The position numbers and the translations under genes are program-made. A stretch of DNA of 14,321 bases from Acidimicrobiaceae bacterium. Lineage in GTDB: Bacteria; Actinomycetota; Acidimicrobiia; Acidimicrobiales; Palsa-688. Positions 6,351 to 13,202 of this stretch are shown piece after piece. The notes below the pieces were generated by a model. It did not search any database and was not told where the DNA came from. It saw only the letters and a program-made list of their open reading frames with translations. Location: positions 1 to 14,321 of the forward strand of contig WQVT01000016.1 in NCBI GenBank assembly GCA_009785715.1, given 5' to 3'. Within the stretch, counting starts at the first letter, position 1. The number at the start of each line of letters is the position of its first letter.

Positions 6351-6716
6351 GTGCTGAGCTTTAGTCCCGAGAAGCTGTTCATCGTCGGGGTCATCGCGCT
6401 CATCGTGCTGGGCCCCAACAGGCTCCCCGAAGCCGCCCGCACGGTAGGACGCTTCGTCGCCACGGTGCGGCACCTGACCTCCGGCTTCCAGACCGAGGTT
6501 CGAGACGCGCTCGCCGAGCCCAGAGAGGCATTCAACGGCGCCCTCAGCGACTTCAAGCGCCCGCCCTACCAAACGCGAGTCGAGCCATTCCGGCATCAGC
6601 CCGACCGAACCGACGGTGACCATTCGGGCAACACCGGGCATTCGCCCGACTCCGATTACGCCGATCCCGACCATTCGGAAGACGGTGAAATGCCGAGCGA
6701 CGTCTCCTTCAACTGA
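6351..6716 (+). CDS. tatB: Sec-independent translocase subunit TatB
   Basis: TatB partners TatC in the receptor that recognises twin-arginine signals. The 121-residue protein begins MLSFSPEKLFIVGVIALIVL (from GTG), the TatB-type start with Glu7-Lys8 at the membrane edge, then GPNRLPEAARTVGRFVATVR, the conserved hinge and amphipathic helix with GP-x-x-LP and Gly33-Arg34. After about residue 75 the tail is acidic and His-rich with repeated D-H/D-x-D motifs. The GTG follows the tatA stop by 9 bases and has no good ribosome binding site, so coupling to tatA translation is likely. Assignment as TatB rather than a second TatA rests on the EKL start and LGPxRLPEAAR pattern; family boundaries are soft, so the label is probable. 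Confidence 0.85.
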   Translation: MLSFSPEKLFIVGVIALIVLGPNRLPEAARTVGRFVATVRHLTSGFQTEVRDALAEPREAFNGALSDFKRPPYQTRVEPFRHQPDRTDGDHSGNTGHSPDSDYADPDHSEDGEMPSDVSFN

Positions 6717-6749
6717 GATGACCTCGGGCGACTGAAATGACCTCGGGCC
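6712..6749. repeat. 19-bp tandem duplication spanning the tatB stop codon
   Basis: ACTGAGATGACCTCGGGCG (6712-6730) is repeated directly as 6731-6749 with two differences. The first copy includes the tatB stop TGA (6714-6716). The duplication moves the tatC ribosome binding site away from tatB and accounts for most of the 51-base gap between the two genes. Confidence 0.85.
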
Positions 6750-6767
6750 TGGGAGGGGCCTAACCAA

Positions 6768-7550
6768 GTGGCGATCACCGAAAACGAGCAAAGCGGGACA
6801 GACGCCGCTGCGGATCGTGCGCTCAAGCGGATGAGCCTGCTCGAGCACCTCGCCGAACTACGCAAACGCCTCGTCATCGTTGTCGTCGCCACCGCCGTCG
6901 CCACCATCCTGGCGTGGATCTTCTACGGCCACATCGTCAGCTTCATGCTCCACCCCTACCACGCCTACCTGCACACCCATCCACAGAAGAACATCTCCAA
7001 CGGCAACCTCATCATCACCGGACCACTCGAAGGATTCACGACCCGCCTCAAGATCAGCATCTACGCTGGAGTGGCCCTCGCCTCCCCCGTCATCGGATGG
7101 CAGATCTGGCGATTCATCACCCCCGGTTTGCACAAGAACGAGAAGCGTTACCTCGTCCCGTTCTTCACCGCCGCGATCTTCCTGTTCTCCCTCGGTGTCA
7201 CGACCGCCATCCTCGTGTTCCCCAAGGCGCTCACCTGGCTCATCAACGCCGGCGGCCCAGGCGTCGTCCCCCTCTTCACCCCGAGCCGCTACTTCACCCT
7301 CTACGCGGCCATGTGCGTCATCACCGGCGCAGCCTTCACCTACCCCCTCGTCGTCGTCCTTCTCGAGCTCACCGGCGTGGTCCCCTCCGCGACCTGGCGG
7401 CACTGGCGGCGCTCTGCCATCGTCACGATCTGTCTCGTCGCGGCCATCATCACCCCGAGCAACGACCCGTTCTCCTTCCTCGCCATGGCGATCCCGATGC
7501 TGATCTTCTACGAAGCAGCCATCATCATCGGACGGGCACTCCACAAATAG
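6768..7550 (+). CDS. tatC: Sec-independent translocase subunit TatC
   Basis: TatC is the six-helix membrane protein that binds the twin-arginine motif. The 260-residue sequence shows the N-terminal signature MSLLEHLAELRKRL (22-35), six hydrophobic segments, the cytoplasmic loop ITPGLHKNEKRY (117-128) with the signal-binding Glu125, and the C-terminal IITPSNDPFSFLAMAIPMLIFYEA with Asp233. Length is normal. GTG at 6768 follows GGAGGGG (6752-6758) at good spacing. One departure is seen: the glutamate that most TatC proteins carry in the fourth helix (FE-x-P, Glu170 in E. coli) is Thr191 here (GAAFTYPLVVVLLE). It closes the tatABC cluster and lies 1 kb after a consensus Tat substrate. No terminator is obvious after it. 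Confidence 0.96.
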   Translation: MAITENEQSGTDAAADRALKRMSLLEHLAELRKRLVIVVVATAVATILAWIFYGHIVSFMLHPYHAYLHTHPQKNISNGNLIITGPLEGFTTRLKISIYAGVALASPVIGWQIWRFITPGLHKNEKRYLVPFFTAAIFLFSLGVTTAILVFPKALTWLINAGGPGVVPLFTPSRYFTLYAAMCVITGAAFTYPLVVVLLELTGVVPSATWRHWRRSAIVTICLVAAIITPSNDPFSFLAMAIPMLIFYEAAIIIGRALHK

Positions 7551-7684
7551 CCACATTGGAGGCTGCGACACCGGGATCGCATCGCTGATCTCGGGCTAGA
7601 TCCCGACTGCTGCGTGCAGGCATCGCCGGCGATCGTCCCTCTAGTGTTCCTCGGCATGGTCGCAGACGGGTACCCGGTGCGGAG

Positions 7685-9799
7685 GTGAGGCGCGCCGCCT
7701 CCGTGCTGTGCACCGTGTTGGCCGGTGCCCTGCTCCTCGTCGGACTCGCGGCAGGAGTCGTGAACCGCCAGGTGCTCGACGGTCCCCGCTTCGCCAACCA
7801 CATCGACGCCGTGCGACGCGACCCGGCCGTCAGCCGGCAGGTCGGCGAGGCCATCACCAATCAGGCCTTGTCCGCGGCCCCCGATCTGATAGCCCTTCGT
7901 CCCCTGATGGAGGCCACGGCCACCGCGCTGGCAGGCAGTCCCGCCTTCGGCCCCCTTGTCCGGACCACCGCCCGGCAGGTGCACGGATCGTTCACCCACG
8001 GCGGAGCGGGGCCCGTGGCATTGAGGCTCGTGGATGTCGGGGCCATCCTGACCGGGGCGCTGCCGGTCCTGTCCCCGCAGGCGGCGTCGCGCATTCCGCC
8101 CAACCTCTCGGTGACCCTGGCCTCTGTCGGTTCGCGCACGTTCGCCGCCCGGACGATCCACCTGACGCACTACGTCGGGTTGCTCGCCTGGCTCCTGCCG
8201 CTCTTGGCGCTGCTCGCCTTCGTCGGATCCGTGTGGTCCGCCAGAGATCGGCCGCGGGCGGTGGTCCGCGCCGGCTGGGCGGTAGTGGGAGCCGGAGCCG
8301 GGGTGGGGATCCTCGCGCTCGCCGGCGAAGTGGCAGCGTCGACCGCTGACGTCTCCACCCTGCGGGGAGCGCTGCTGGCCGCGTCGTGGAGGCAGTTCGG
8401 CCGGCCGCTCTGGGGAGCGGCGGCCGTCACGGTGGCCGCCGGAGGGATCCTCGCCCTGACCGCGAGCGGCAGGGTACGCCAGCTCGACCTTGCTGCCGGC
8501 TCGCGGCGGGTGTGGACCACGATCAGCAAGGCTCCCGCTCGAAGATGGCCCGCCCTGGCTCGAGGAATGGTGCTGTTGGTCGTCGGGTTGGGCGCGCTCC
8601 TGAGACCGGGATTGGAGTTCGCCGTCATCGCCGGTGTCATCGGCTTGGTGCTCCTGGTGGCCGGCGCCGCCGAGATCGCCGCGGCCGGCGGCGTTTCGCC
8701 CCGCCGCTCGGCCGACGGGGAACAGGAAGCCGGACCGCGTCCGGAACCCCCACGCCGGCCCCGAGGAGTCAGGTTTGCGGCGCCCGCGCTGGCCGTGGCA
8801 CTCGTGGCCGGGCTCGTGGCGTTCGACGGCGCCCCGGCATCGCCGCGGATCGCCCTGGCCAACACGGGGACGGGCTGTAACGGCTACGTCGAGCTGTGCG
8901 ATCGGCCCTACGACGACGTTGCGTTCGTCGCCACCCACAACGCCATGTCGGCAGCCGACGAGCCCGGCTGGTTCATCCCCGAACAACCGACCGGACTCAT
9001 CGGCCAGCTCGACGCCGGCGTCCGGGTGCTGCTCATCGACACCTGGTATGGGCAGACGACGTCCACCCCGGGCCTGATCGCCACCGCTCCAGGCAGCCAC
9101 AGCGCGGCCATGGCCGAAGCCGAACGGCTCTTCGGACAGGCGGCCGTAACGAGCGCTCTTCGCCTACGGAACGCCCTCTCGCCGACCCCCACCGGTCCCG
9201 TAACGCCCTACCTGTGTCACGGGCTGTGTGAGATCGGGGCCACCAAGTGGGAACCGGCCATGGCCGCCGTCCGCGCCTGGCTGGATGCCCACCCGCGCCA
9301 GGTCGTGACCTTCTTCATCGAGGACTACGTGTCGCCGGCCGACACCGCAAAGGTCTTCGAGCAGGCCGGTCTCTTGCCCGACGTGTACACCCCCCAACCC
9401 GGAAAGAGGTGGCCGACGCTCGGCCAGATGATTTCCTCAGGCCATCGGGTCGTCGTCCTGATGGAAAAACACGGAGGCGGAACGACCTATCCGTGGTTGC
9501 AGCAGGGGTTCGATGTCGTCCAGGACACTCCCTTCAGCAACCCGACTCCGGCGTCGCTCAGCTGCAGGCTCAACCGTGGATCACCGACCAGCCCGCTGTT
9601 CCTGGTGAACTATTGGCTCAGTGGCTTCCAGTCACTCGTCTCGAATGCCCGCAATATCAATGCCTACGACAAGCTCTGGCCCTACCTGCAGCGCTGCGAG
9701 GAAGAGCGGCACCACCTACCCAACTTCGTCGCCGTCAACTACTACAACGAGGGCAACGTGTTCCGGGCCGTCAACCAGCTCAATGGGCTGCCGAGTTGA
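7685..9799 (+). CDS. Multi-pass membrane protein fused to a PLC-like phosphodiesterase domain
   Basis: This 704-residue protein has two parts. Residues 1-385 contain about seven hydrophobic segments (near 8-27, 164-183, 198-216, 243-260, 295-308, 311-330, 364-382), with an extracytoplasmic loop between the first two (30-160). Residues 395-704 resemble the PLC-like phosphodiesterase TIM-barrel superfamily, PI-PLC X type: VAFVATHNAMS with the likely catalytic His418, GVRVLLIDTW, then LCHGLCEIG with the second His512, and a HPRQVVTFFIED segment. The barrel should face outside the membrane; extra Cys residues (398, 405, 511, 515) could form disulfides there. Substrate is unknown; phosphatidylinositol or another phosphodiester is only a family guess. 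GTG at 7685 touches GGAG, so spacing is poor, but no better in-frame start lies upstream. It follows tatC by 134 bases on the same strand and may be a separate unit. Confidence 0.82.
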   Translation: MRRAASVLCTVLAGALLLVGLAAGVVNRQVLDGPRFANHIDAVRRDPAVSRQVGEAITNQALSAAPDLIALRPLMEATATALAGSPAFGPLVRTTARQVHGSFTHGGAGPVALRLVDVGAILTGALPVLSPQAASRIPPNLSVTLASVGSRTFAARTIHLTHYVGLLAWLLPLLALLAFVGSVWSARDRPRAVVRAGWAVVGAGAGVGILALAGEVAASTADVSTLRGALLAASWRQFGRPLWGAAAVTVAAGGILALTASGRVRQLDLAAGSRRVWTTISKAPARRWPALARGMVLLVVGLGALLRPGLEFAVIAGVIGLVLLVAGAAEIAAAGGVSPRRSADGEQEAGPRPEPPRRPRGVRFAAPALAVALVAGLVAFDGAPASPRIALANTGTGCNGYVELCDRPYDDVAFVATHNAMSAADEPGWFIPEQPTGLIGQLDAGVRVLLIDTWYGQTTSTPGLIATAPGSHSAAMAEAERLFGQAAVTSALRLRNALSPTPTGPVTPYLCHGLCEIGATKWEPAMAAVRAWLDAHPRQVVTFFIEDYVSPADTAKVFEQAGLLPDVYTPQPGKRWPTLGQMISSGHRVVVLMEKHGGGTTYPWLQQGFDVVQDTPFSNPTPASLSCRLNRGSPTSPLFLVNYWLSGFQSLVSNARNINAYDKLWPYLQRCEEERHHLPNFVAVNYYNEGNVFRAVNQLNGLPS

Positions 9800-9836
9800 G
9801 CCTGAACCGGTTGCCGTCCGGGTCTTCCAGATGAAC
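9780..9836 (-). pseudogene. C-terminal remnant of a VOC (glyoxalase/bleomycin-resistance) family gene
   Basis: On the minus strand 18 codons read VHLEDPDGNRFRLNSAAH before a stop. DPDGNRFxL is the hallmark C-terminal block of VOC-superfamily proteins, where a metal-binding Glu often follows shortly. One codon before this block, at 9842-9840, the frame has TAG, which could be a mutated Trp codon (family members often have a Pro-Trp here). No start or N-terminal VOC motif follows upstream. The end overlaps the 3' end of the phosphodiesterase gene by 20 bases. A chance match of this motif is possible but unlikely. Confidence 0.45.
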
Positions 9837-9972
9837 CTCCTACGGTAGTCCGCCACGGCCGACCGAGGCTAAGGTCTGGCAAAGGGCGTTGATCGATCAA
9901 GGGGGAGCCGATCACGAAACGCAAGGCCGCCGTACCGATGGAGCCTGCGAGCCAATCTGTCGACTTTTGAGG

Positions 9973-10941
9973 GTGCCGCGCCTCCTTCTCCTCTGTGCCA
10001 TTGTCGTTCTGGCCGGATGTGCAGGCTCAGCGCCGATAGCTCGACACCGAGCCCTATCCCCGCCGCCAGCAAGAGCCGCCTCAGTTTCCACTGAGCCGGC
10101 TCATACCACTGCTGGGCCTCCGAGCAGCACAGCGGAGCCGGCACGCGCCACCACGACCGCCCGGGCGACGACCACTGAGCCGGTGACGACCTCACGCTCC
10201 ATTCGGCCGGCCAACGACCCCGCCGGACTGGCGGTTGAGCTCACCGACGTAGAAGGTCGCCTGCACGATCCGCGGACGCCCTCGGACGTGTTGCCCTTCG
10301 AGGCGCTTCGCGAGCAGCTGGCCTTCGACCGTGTCGCCACCCATCCGGCCTGGCTGCCTCTGGTCGTGGCTCGTCTTCCTACCCAATGGCGAGCAACGGT
10401 GGAGGCGAACGGCGACGCCGCAATCGAGCTTCATGCCTTGTCCACGCCCTCTTCTCACTTACCGGATTGGCAAGTCACGCCACCCATGTCGTCACCGGCG
10501 ACCCTCCTCACCTACTACCAACAGGCGCAGGCGAGTACCGGAGTTCCCTGGCAGATCCTGGCTGCGATCCATATGGTCGAAAGCAAGATGAGCAGACTTC
10601 GCTCAAACAGCAGTGCTGGGGCGCAAGGGCCGATGCAATTCCTCCCCGCCACCTGGGCTTCCTACGGCCAGGGCAATATAGACGACGACCACGACGCCAT
10701 CCTGGGTGCCGCAAACTATCTCCATGCTATGGGAGCCCCGGCCGATCTCGCCGGGGCCCTTTACCACTACAACCCGAGCCAGGATTATGTGCAAGCCGTG
10801 ATGACCTATGCCACTCAAATGGAAAGTGACCCCACGGCCTTCGCTACGTATTACGACTGGCAGGTCGTCTTTCTGCTGAACAGCGGGCCGGTCGTGCTCC
10901 CCCAGGGCTATCCCCATGTTGCGGCCATCCCCGTGGGGTGA
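9973..10941 (+). CDS. Lipoprotein lytic transglycosylase (SLT-type)
   Basis: This is a peptidoglycan-cleaving lytic transglycosylase anchored by lipid. A short signal ends in the lipobox LAGC (Cys16), followed by a Thr/Pro/Ala-rich wall-spanning linker (about 20-80). A helical region (about 85-160) contains the HPAWLPLVVARLPTQWRATV type stretch found in actinobacterial members. The SLT-like catalytic domain follows (about 175-290): Glu203 in HMVES is the likely catalytic acid, and GAQGPMQFLPATW and YHYNPSQDYV are the conserved substrate-groove motifs. Length is 322 residues from GTG 9973. TTG at 9967 or TTG at 9889 are also in frame; none has a clear ribosome binding site, and 9973 gives the most ordinary lipoprotein signal. 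It is convergent with the repeat protein at 10947, with only 5 bases between the stops. Confidence 0.9.
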   Translation: MPRLLLLCAIVVLAGCAGSAPIARHRALSPPPARAASVSTEPAHTTAGPPSSTAEPARATTTARATTTEPVTTSRSIRPANDPAGLAVELTDVEGRLHDPRTPSDVLPFEALREQLAFDRVATHPAWLPLVVARLPTQWRATVEANGDAAIELHALSTPSSHLPDWQVTPPMSSPATLLTYYQQAQASTGVPWQILAAIHMVESKMSRLRSNSSAGAQGPMQFLPATWASYGQGNIDDDHDAILGAANYLHAMGAPADLAGALYHYNPSQDYVQAVMTYATQMESDPTAFATYYDWQVVFLLNSGPVVLPQGYPHVAAIPVG

Positions 10942-10946
10942 GGGAC

Positions 10947-12950
10947 TCAGGACCCGAGTGCACCACGTCGGGCCCGCCCGTGTCTCGAGATGCCGGACAT
11001 CCCCACCACGGGCCGGTTCAGACGGATAGAAGCGGCCGAGCCGAACGAACGCGCGTCGCCAAAAGGAAAGACCAGCCCGTTCGACGCGACCAACCAATAT
11101 CCGCGCCCATCAGGCGTCGCGGCCATCCCCACCACCGGGTGGGCCAGGTCGACGGCACCAACGGAACCGAAGGTGCGCGCGTCACCAAAGCTGAAGACCC
11201 GCCCATCCGACGCCACCAACCAATACCCGCGCCCATCAGGCGTCGCAGCCATCCCCACCACCGGTTGAATCGAATCGACGGCGGCAGCAGAACCGAGGAA
11301 GCGGGCGTCTCCAAAGGCAAAAACGCCCCCGTCCGAGGCCACCAACCAGTACCCGCGCCCATCGGGCGTGGAGGCCATCCCCACCAGGGGATGATTCACG
11401 TCAGGAGCACCAGCCGAGCCGAACGAACGCGCATCACCAAAACGGAAGACCCGGCCATCCGACGCCACCAACCAATACCCACCCCCGTCAGGCGTCGCAG
11501 CCATCCCCACGACTGGCCCCTTCAGTCGGGCGGGACTGGCCGAACCGAAGAAGCGTGCGTCACCGAAGCTGAAGACCTGCCCGTCAGACGTCACGAACCA
11601 ATACCCACCCCCGTCAGGCGTCGAGGCCATCCCCACGGCCGGTTCCGTCAGGTGGATAGCACCAGCCGAACCGACGAACCCGGCCTTGCCGAAGGTGAAG
11701 ATCCCCCCATCGGACGCCACCAACCAGTAGCGGTCGCCCGTGGGCGAGGGAGGGGGAAGGATCGAATGGCCGGAGCCCGTCGCCATTTCCTGGAGATAGC
11801 CGACGCTGTCCTGGAACGTGCCGACGGCGACGCAGTTGCCAGCCGGGGGGCAGGACACCCCCTGGAAGGTCCCGAGCGGATTGGCAGGATTCGCATTGCC
11901 GGGGGCCGACACCTCCACCGCCTGGCCGAAGGCGCCGCCGACCTGCGTGGCTACCATCGCCTGGCGATGACCGACACGATCGTCGTAGAAGCCAGCCGCG
12001 ATGCAACTCCCCACCGAAGGGCAGGACACGCCGCTCAACTCGGCAAGAGGACTCCCCGCCGCACCCGCCGGGGCTGACAACTCCAGCCCCTGCCCGAAAA
12101 CCCCAGCGGTCTGCGTCGCGACCATCGCCTGACGATGACCGGCCTCGTCAACATAGGACCCGACCGCAACACAACTCACCACCGAATAACAGGACACGCC
12201 AAGGAAGCTGGCGGTCGGCTGGCTCGGATCGGCATTGACCGGGGCAGGCACCTCGGTCGCCCGCCCGAACGCACTACCGGCCTGGGCCACCGTCATCGCC
12301 TGCGTATGCCCGGCGCTATCGGTGTAGGCACCGACGGCGACGCAGTTACGCGTCGAGAGGCACGACACACCGAACAGGGACGCATCTTGGTCGGTCGAAT
12401 CGGCATTGACGGGCAGGGACACCTCGGTCGCCCGCCTGAAGGCGCCCCCGACCTGCGTCGCCACCATTGCCCGAAGGTCGCCGGCGTTGTCCTTGTAGCG
12501 GCCCACGGCAACGCAGGCATTCGCCGAAGGGCACGAGACACCAAACAAGGTCGCCTCCGGAGATCCGCGGTTGGCGTTGGGAGGCGGCTTCACCCGAGCG
12601 GCCTTCCCCCACGTTCCGGTGGTTTCGATCGCGTCCATCGGCTGGACGAAACTGCCGCCGGCGTCCGCGTAGTCGCCAACGGCGACACAGCTGCCCGCCG
12701 AGAAGCAGGACACCCCCAGGAAGTTCGCACCCGGATCGACGTTCGCATTCGAGGGAGCGGTGACCTGGCGCGTCCCACCGAGATTGGTGGCATCGGCCAT
12801 CGCCATCCCCGACAGGACCGGAACGCTGACGACGAGGAGGCAGGCAGCTATCCCTCCCTGCAACAGCCACAGCAGGGGCCTCGAGCACGCCCGGCGGGGA
12901 GCGGCTGCGCCCGACGGACCGGCTGGACGGTTGCTACCTACGCCATCCAT
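10947..12950 (-). CDS. Exported protein with two sets of six repeats, possible double beta-propeller
   Basis: This 667-residue protein has a long basic n-region and hydrophobic core (about 25-52, ending MAMADA), so it is exported. Residues 62-390 hold six repeats of about 57 residues with the core GVSC-x5-C-VAVG and a Cys pair spaced by six (82/88, 140/146, 197/203, 254/260, 310/316, 367/373), likely disulfides. After a Pro-rich linker (about 396-405), residues 407-650 hold six repeats of exactly 42 residues, with cores such as GYWLVASDG-x-VFSFGDA and PVVGMAATPDG; Tyr-Trp recurs at 408, 450, 492, 534, 576 and 618. Six short beta-rich repeats in each set suggest two six-bladed propellers, an inference from periodicity. 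Repeats of both kinds occur in actinobacterial surface proteins; function is unknown, perhaps adhesion or wall binding. ATG at 12950 is chosen because it begins a sensible signal peptide; the frame is open to 13322 but that extension is not protein-like. Confidence 0.85.
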   Translation of the reverse strand: MDGVGSNRPAGPSGAAAPRRACSRPLLWLLQGGIAACLLVVSVPVLSGMAMADATNLGGTRQVTAPSNANVDPGANFLGVSCFSAGSCVAVGDYADAGGSFVQPMDAIETTGTWGKAARVKPPPNANRGSPEATLFGVSCPSANACVAVGRYKDNAGDLRAMVATQVGGAFRRATEVSLPVNADSTDQDASLFGVSCLSTRNCVAVGAYTDSAGHTQAMTVAQAGSAFGRATEVPAPVNADPSQPTASFLGVSCYSVVSCVAVGSYVDEAGHRQAMVATQTAGVFGQGLELSAPAGAAGSPLAELSGVSCPSVGSCIAAGFYDDRVGHRQAMVATQVGGAFGQAVEVSAPGNANPANPLGTFQGVSCPPAGNCVAVGTFQDSVGYLQEMATGSGHSILPPPSPTGDRYWLVASDGGIFTFGKAGFVGSAGAIHLTEPAVGMASTPDGGGYWFVTSDGQVFSFGDARFFGSASPARLKGPVVGMAATPDGGGYWLVASDGRVFRFGDARSFGSAGAPDVNHPLVGMASTPDGRGYWLVASDGGVFAFGDARFLGSAAAVDSIQPVVGMAATPDGRGYWLVASDGRVFSFGDARTFGSVGAVDLAHPVVGMAATPDGRGYWLVASNGLVFPFGDARSFGSAASIRLNRPVVGMSGISRHGRARRGALGS
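11001..11732 (-). repeat. Six 126-bp coding repeats (42-residue GYWLVASDG type)
   Basis: The 42-residue units recur with exact 126-bp spacing, with Tyr codons at 11729, 11603, 11477, 11351, 11225 and 11099. Neighbouring copies also share long near-identical DNA stretches, so unequal recombination between units could change copy number. The first unit (RYWLVASDGGIFTFGKAGF) and the last (NGLVFPFGDARSF) are the most divergent. Confidence 0.92.
11781..12767 (-). repeat. Six ~171-bp coding repeats (GVSC..CVAVG type)
   Basis: The units are 56-58 residues, each with GVSC, a second Cys six residues later, VAVG (IAAG in the fifth), then D-x-x-G-x-x-QAM and FGQA-x-EV-x-AP-x-NA. They are more diverged from each other than the 42-residue set, which suggests an older duplication. 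Confidence 0.9.
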
Positions 12951-13202
12951 CAAGGGCCGAACCCCATCGTCGATTCCCTCTCGCAGGGATAGCCGGAACT
13001 GACCACGACTCTGCCACGGGTCGTGGCGCTCTGTCACGCGGCGTGTACAGGATGGCAACCCTGCGTGGCCAGTTCGATTCGGGACCATGGCAGTCAAGCT
13101 CTCCGACATCGAGAGCTGACGCGGGCCGCGCCCGTCCCGCACTGGAGAAGGAGGGGAACCCTTCCCCTCGTCAACCGGGAACATCGACGTCAATCTGACG
13201 AC
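12951..13202. promoter_or_regulatory. Divergent control region between the repeat protein and the lipoprotein
   Basis: These 252 bases must hold both promoters. Two overlapping inverted repeats share the GTGG arm: CCACGAC/GTCGTGG (13003-13026) and GCCACG-GGT-CGTGGC (13013-13027). A third perfect hairpin, GAGGGGAACCCTTCCCCTC, lies at 13151-13169. I see no convincing -35/-10 pair in either direction. An in-frame upstream extension of the lipoprotein (from 13023) and of the repeat protein (to 13322) cross here but do not read as protein. Confidence 0.55.
13151..13169 (+). promoter_or_regulatory. Perfect 8-bp hairpin in the leader of the lipoprotein gene
   Basis: GAGGGGAA and TTCCCCTC pair perfectly around a 3-base CCC loop. 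The stem overlaps AAGGAGGGG (13148-13156), the strongest ribosome-binding-like sequence upstream of the lipoprotein, though it lies 46 bases before ATG 13203 with no suitable start close after it. It may be a protein-binding site or a translation-control stem. Confidence 0.45.

Noticed and set aside
7508..9100. 530-codon minus-strand frame antisense to the phosphodiesterase gene
   Set aside because: Composition is Gly/Arg/His/Gln-rich with no domain; the plus strand has membrane segments and a recognisable catalytic domain.
10938..12077. 379-codon plus-strand frame with regular RRRxHPHH repeats
   Set aside because: Its repeats are the reverse complement of the 42-residue coding repeats of the minus-strand gene, so the regularity is inherited, not independent.
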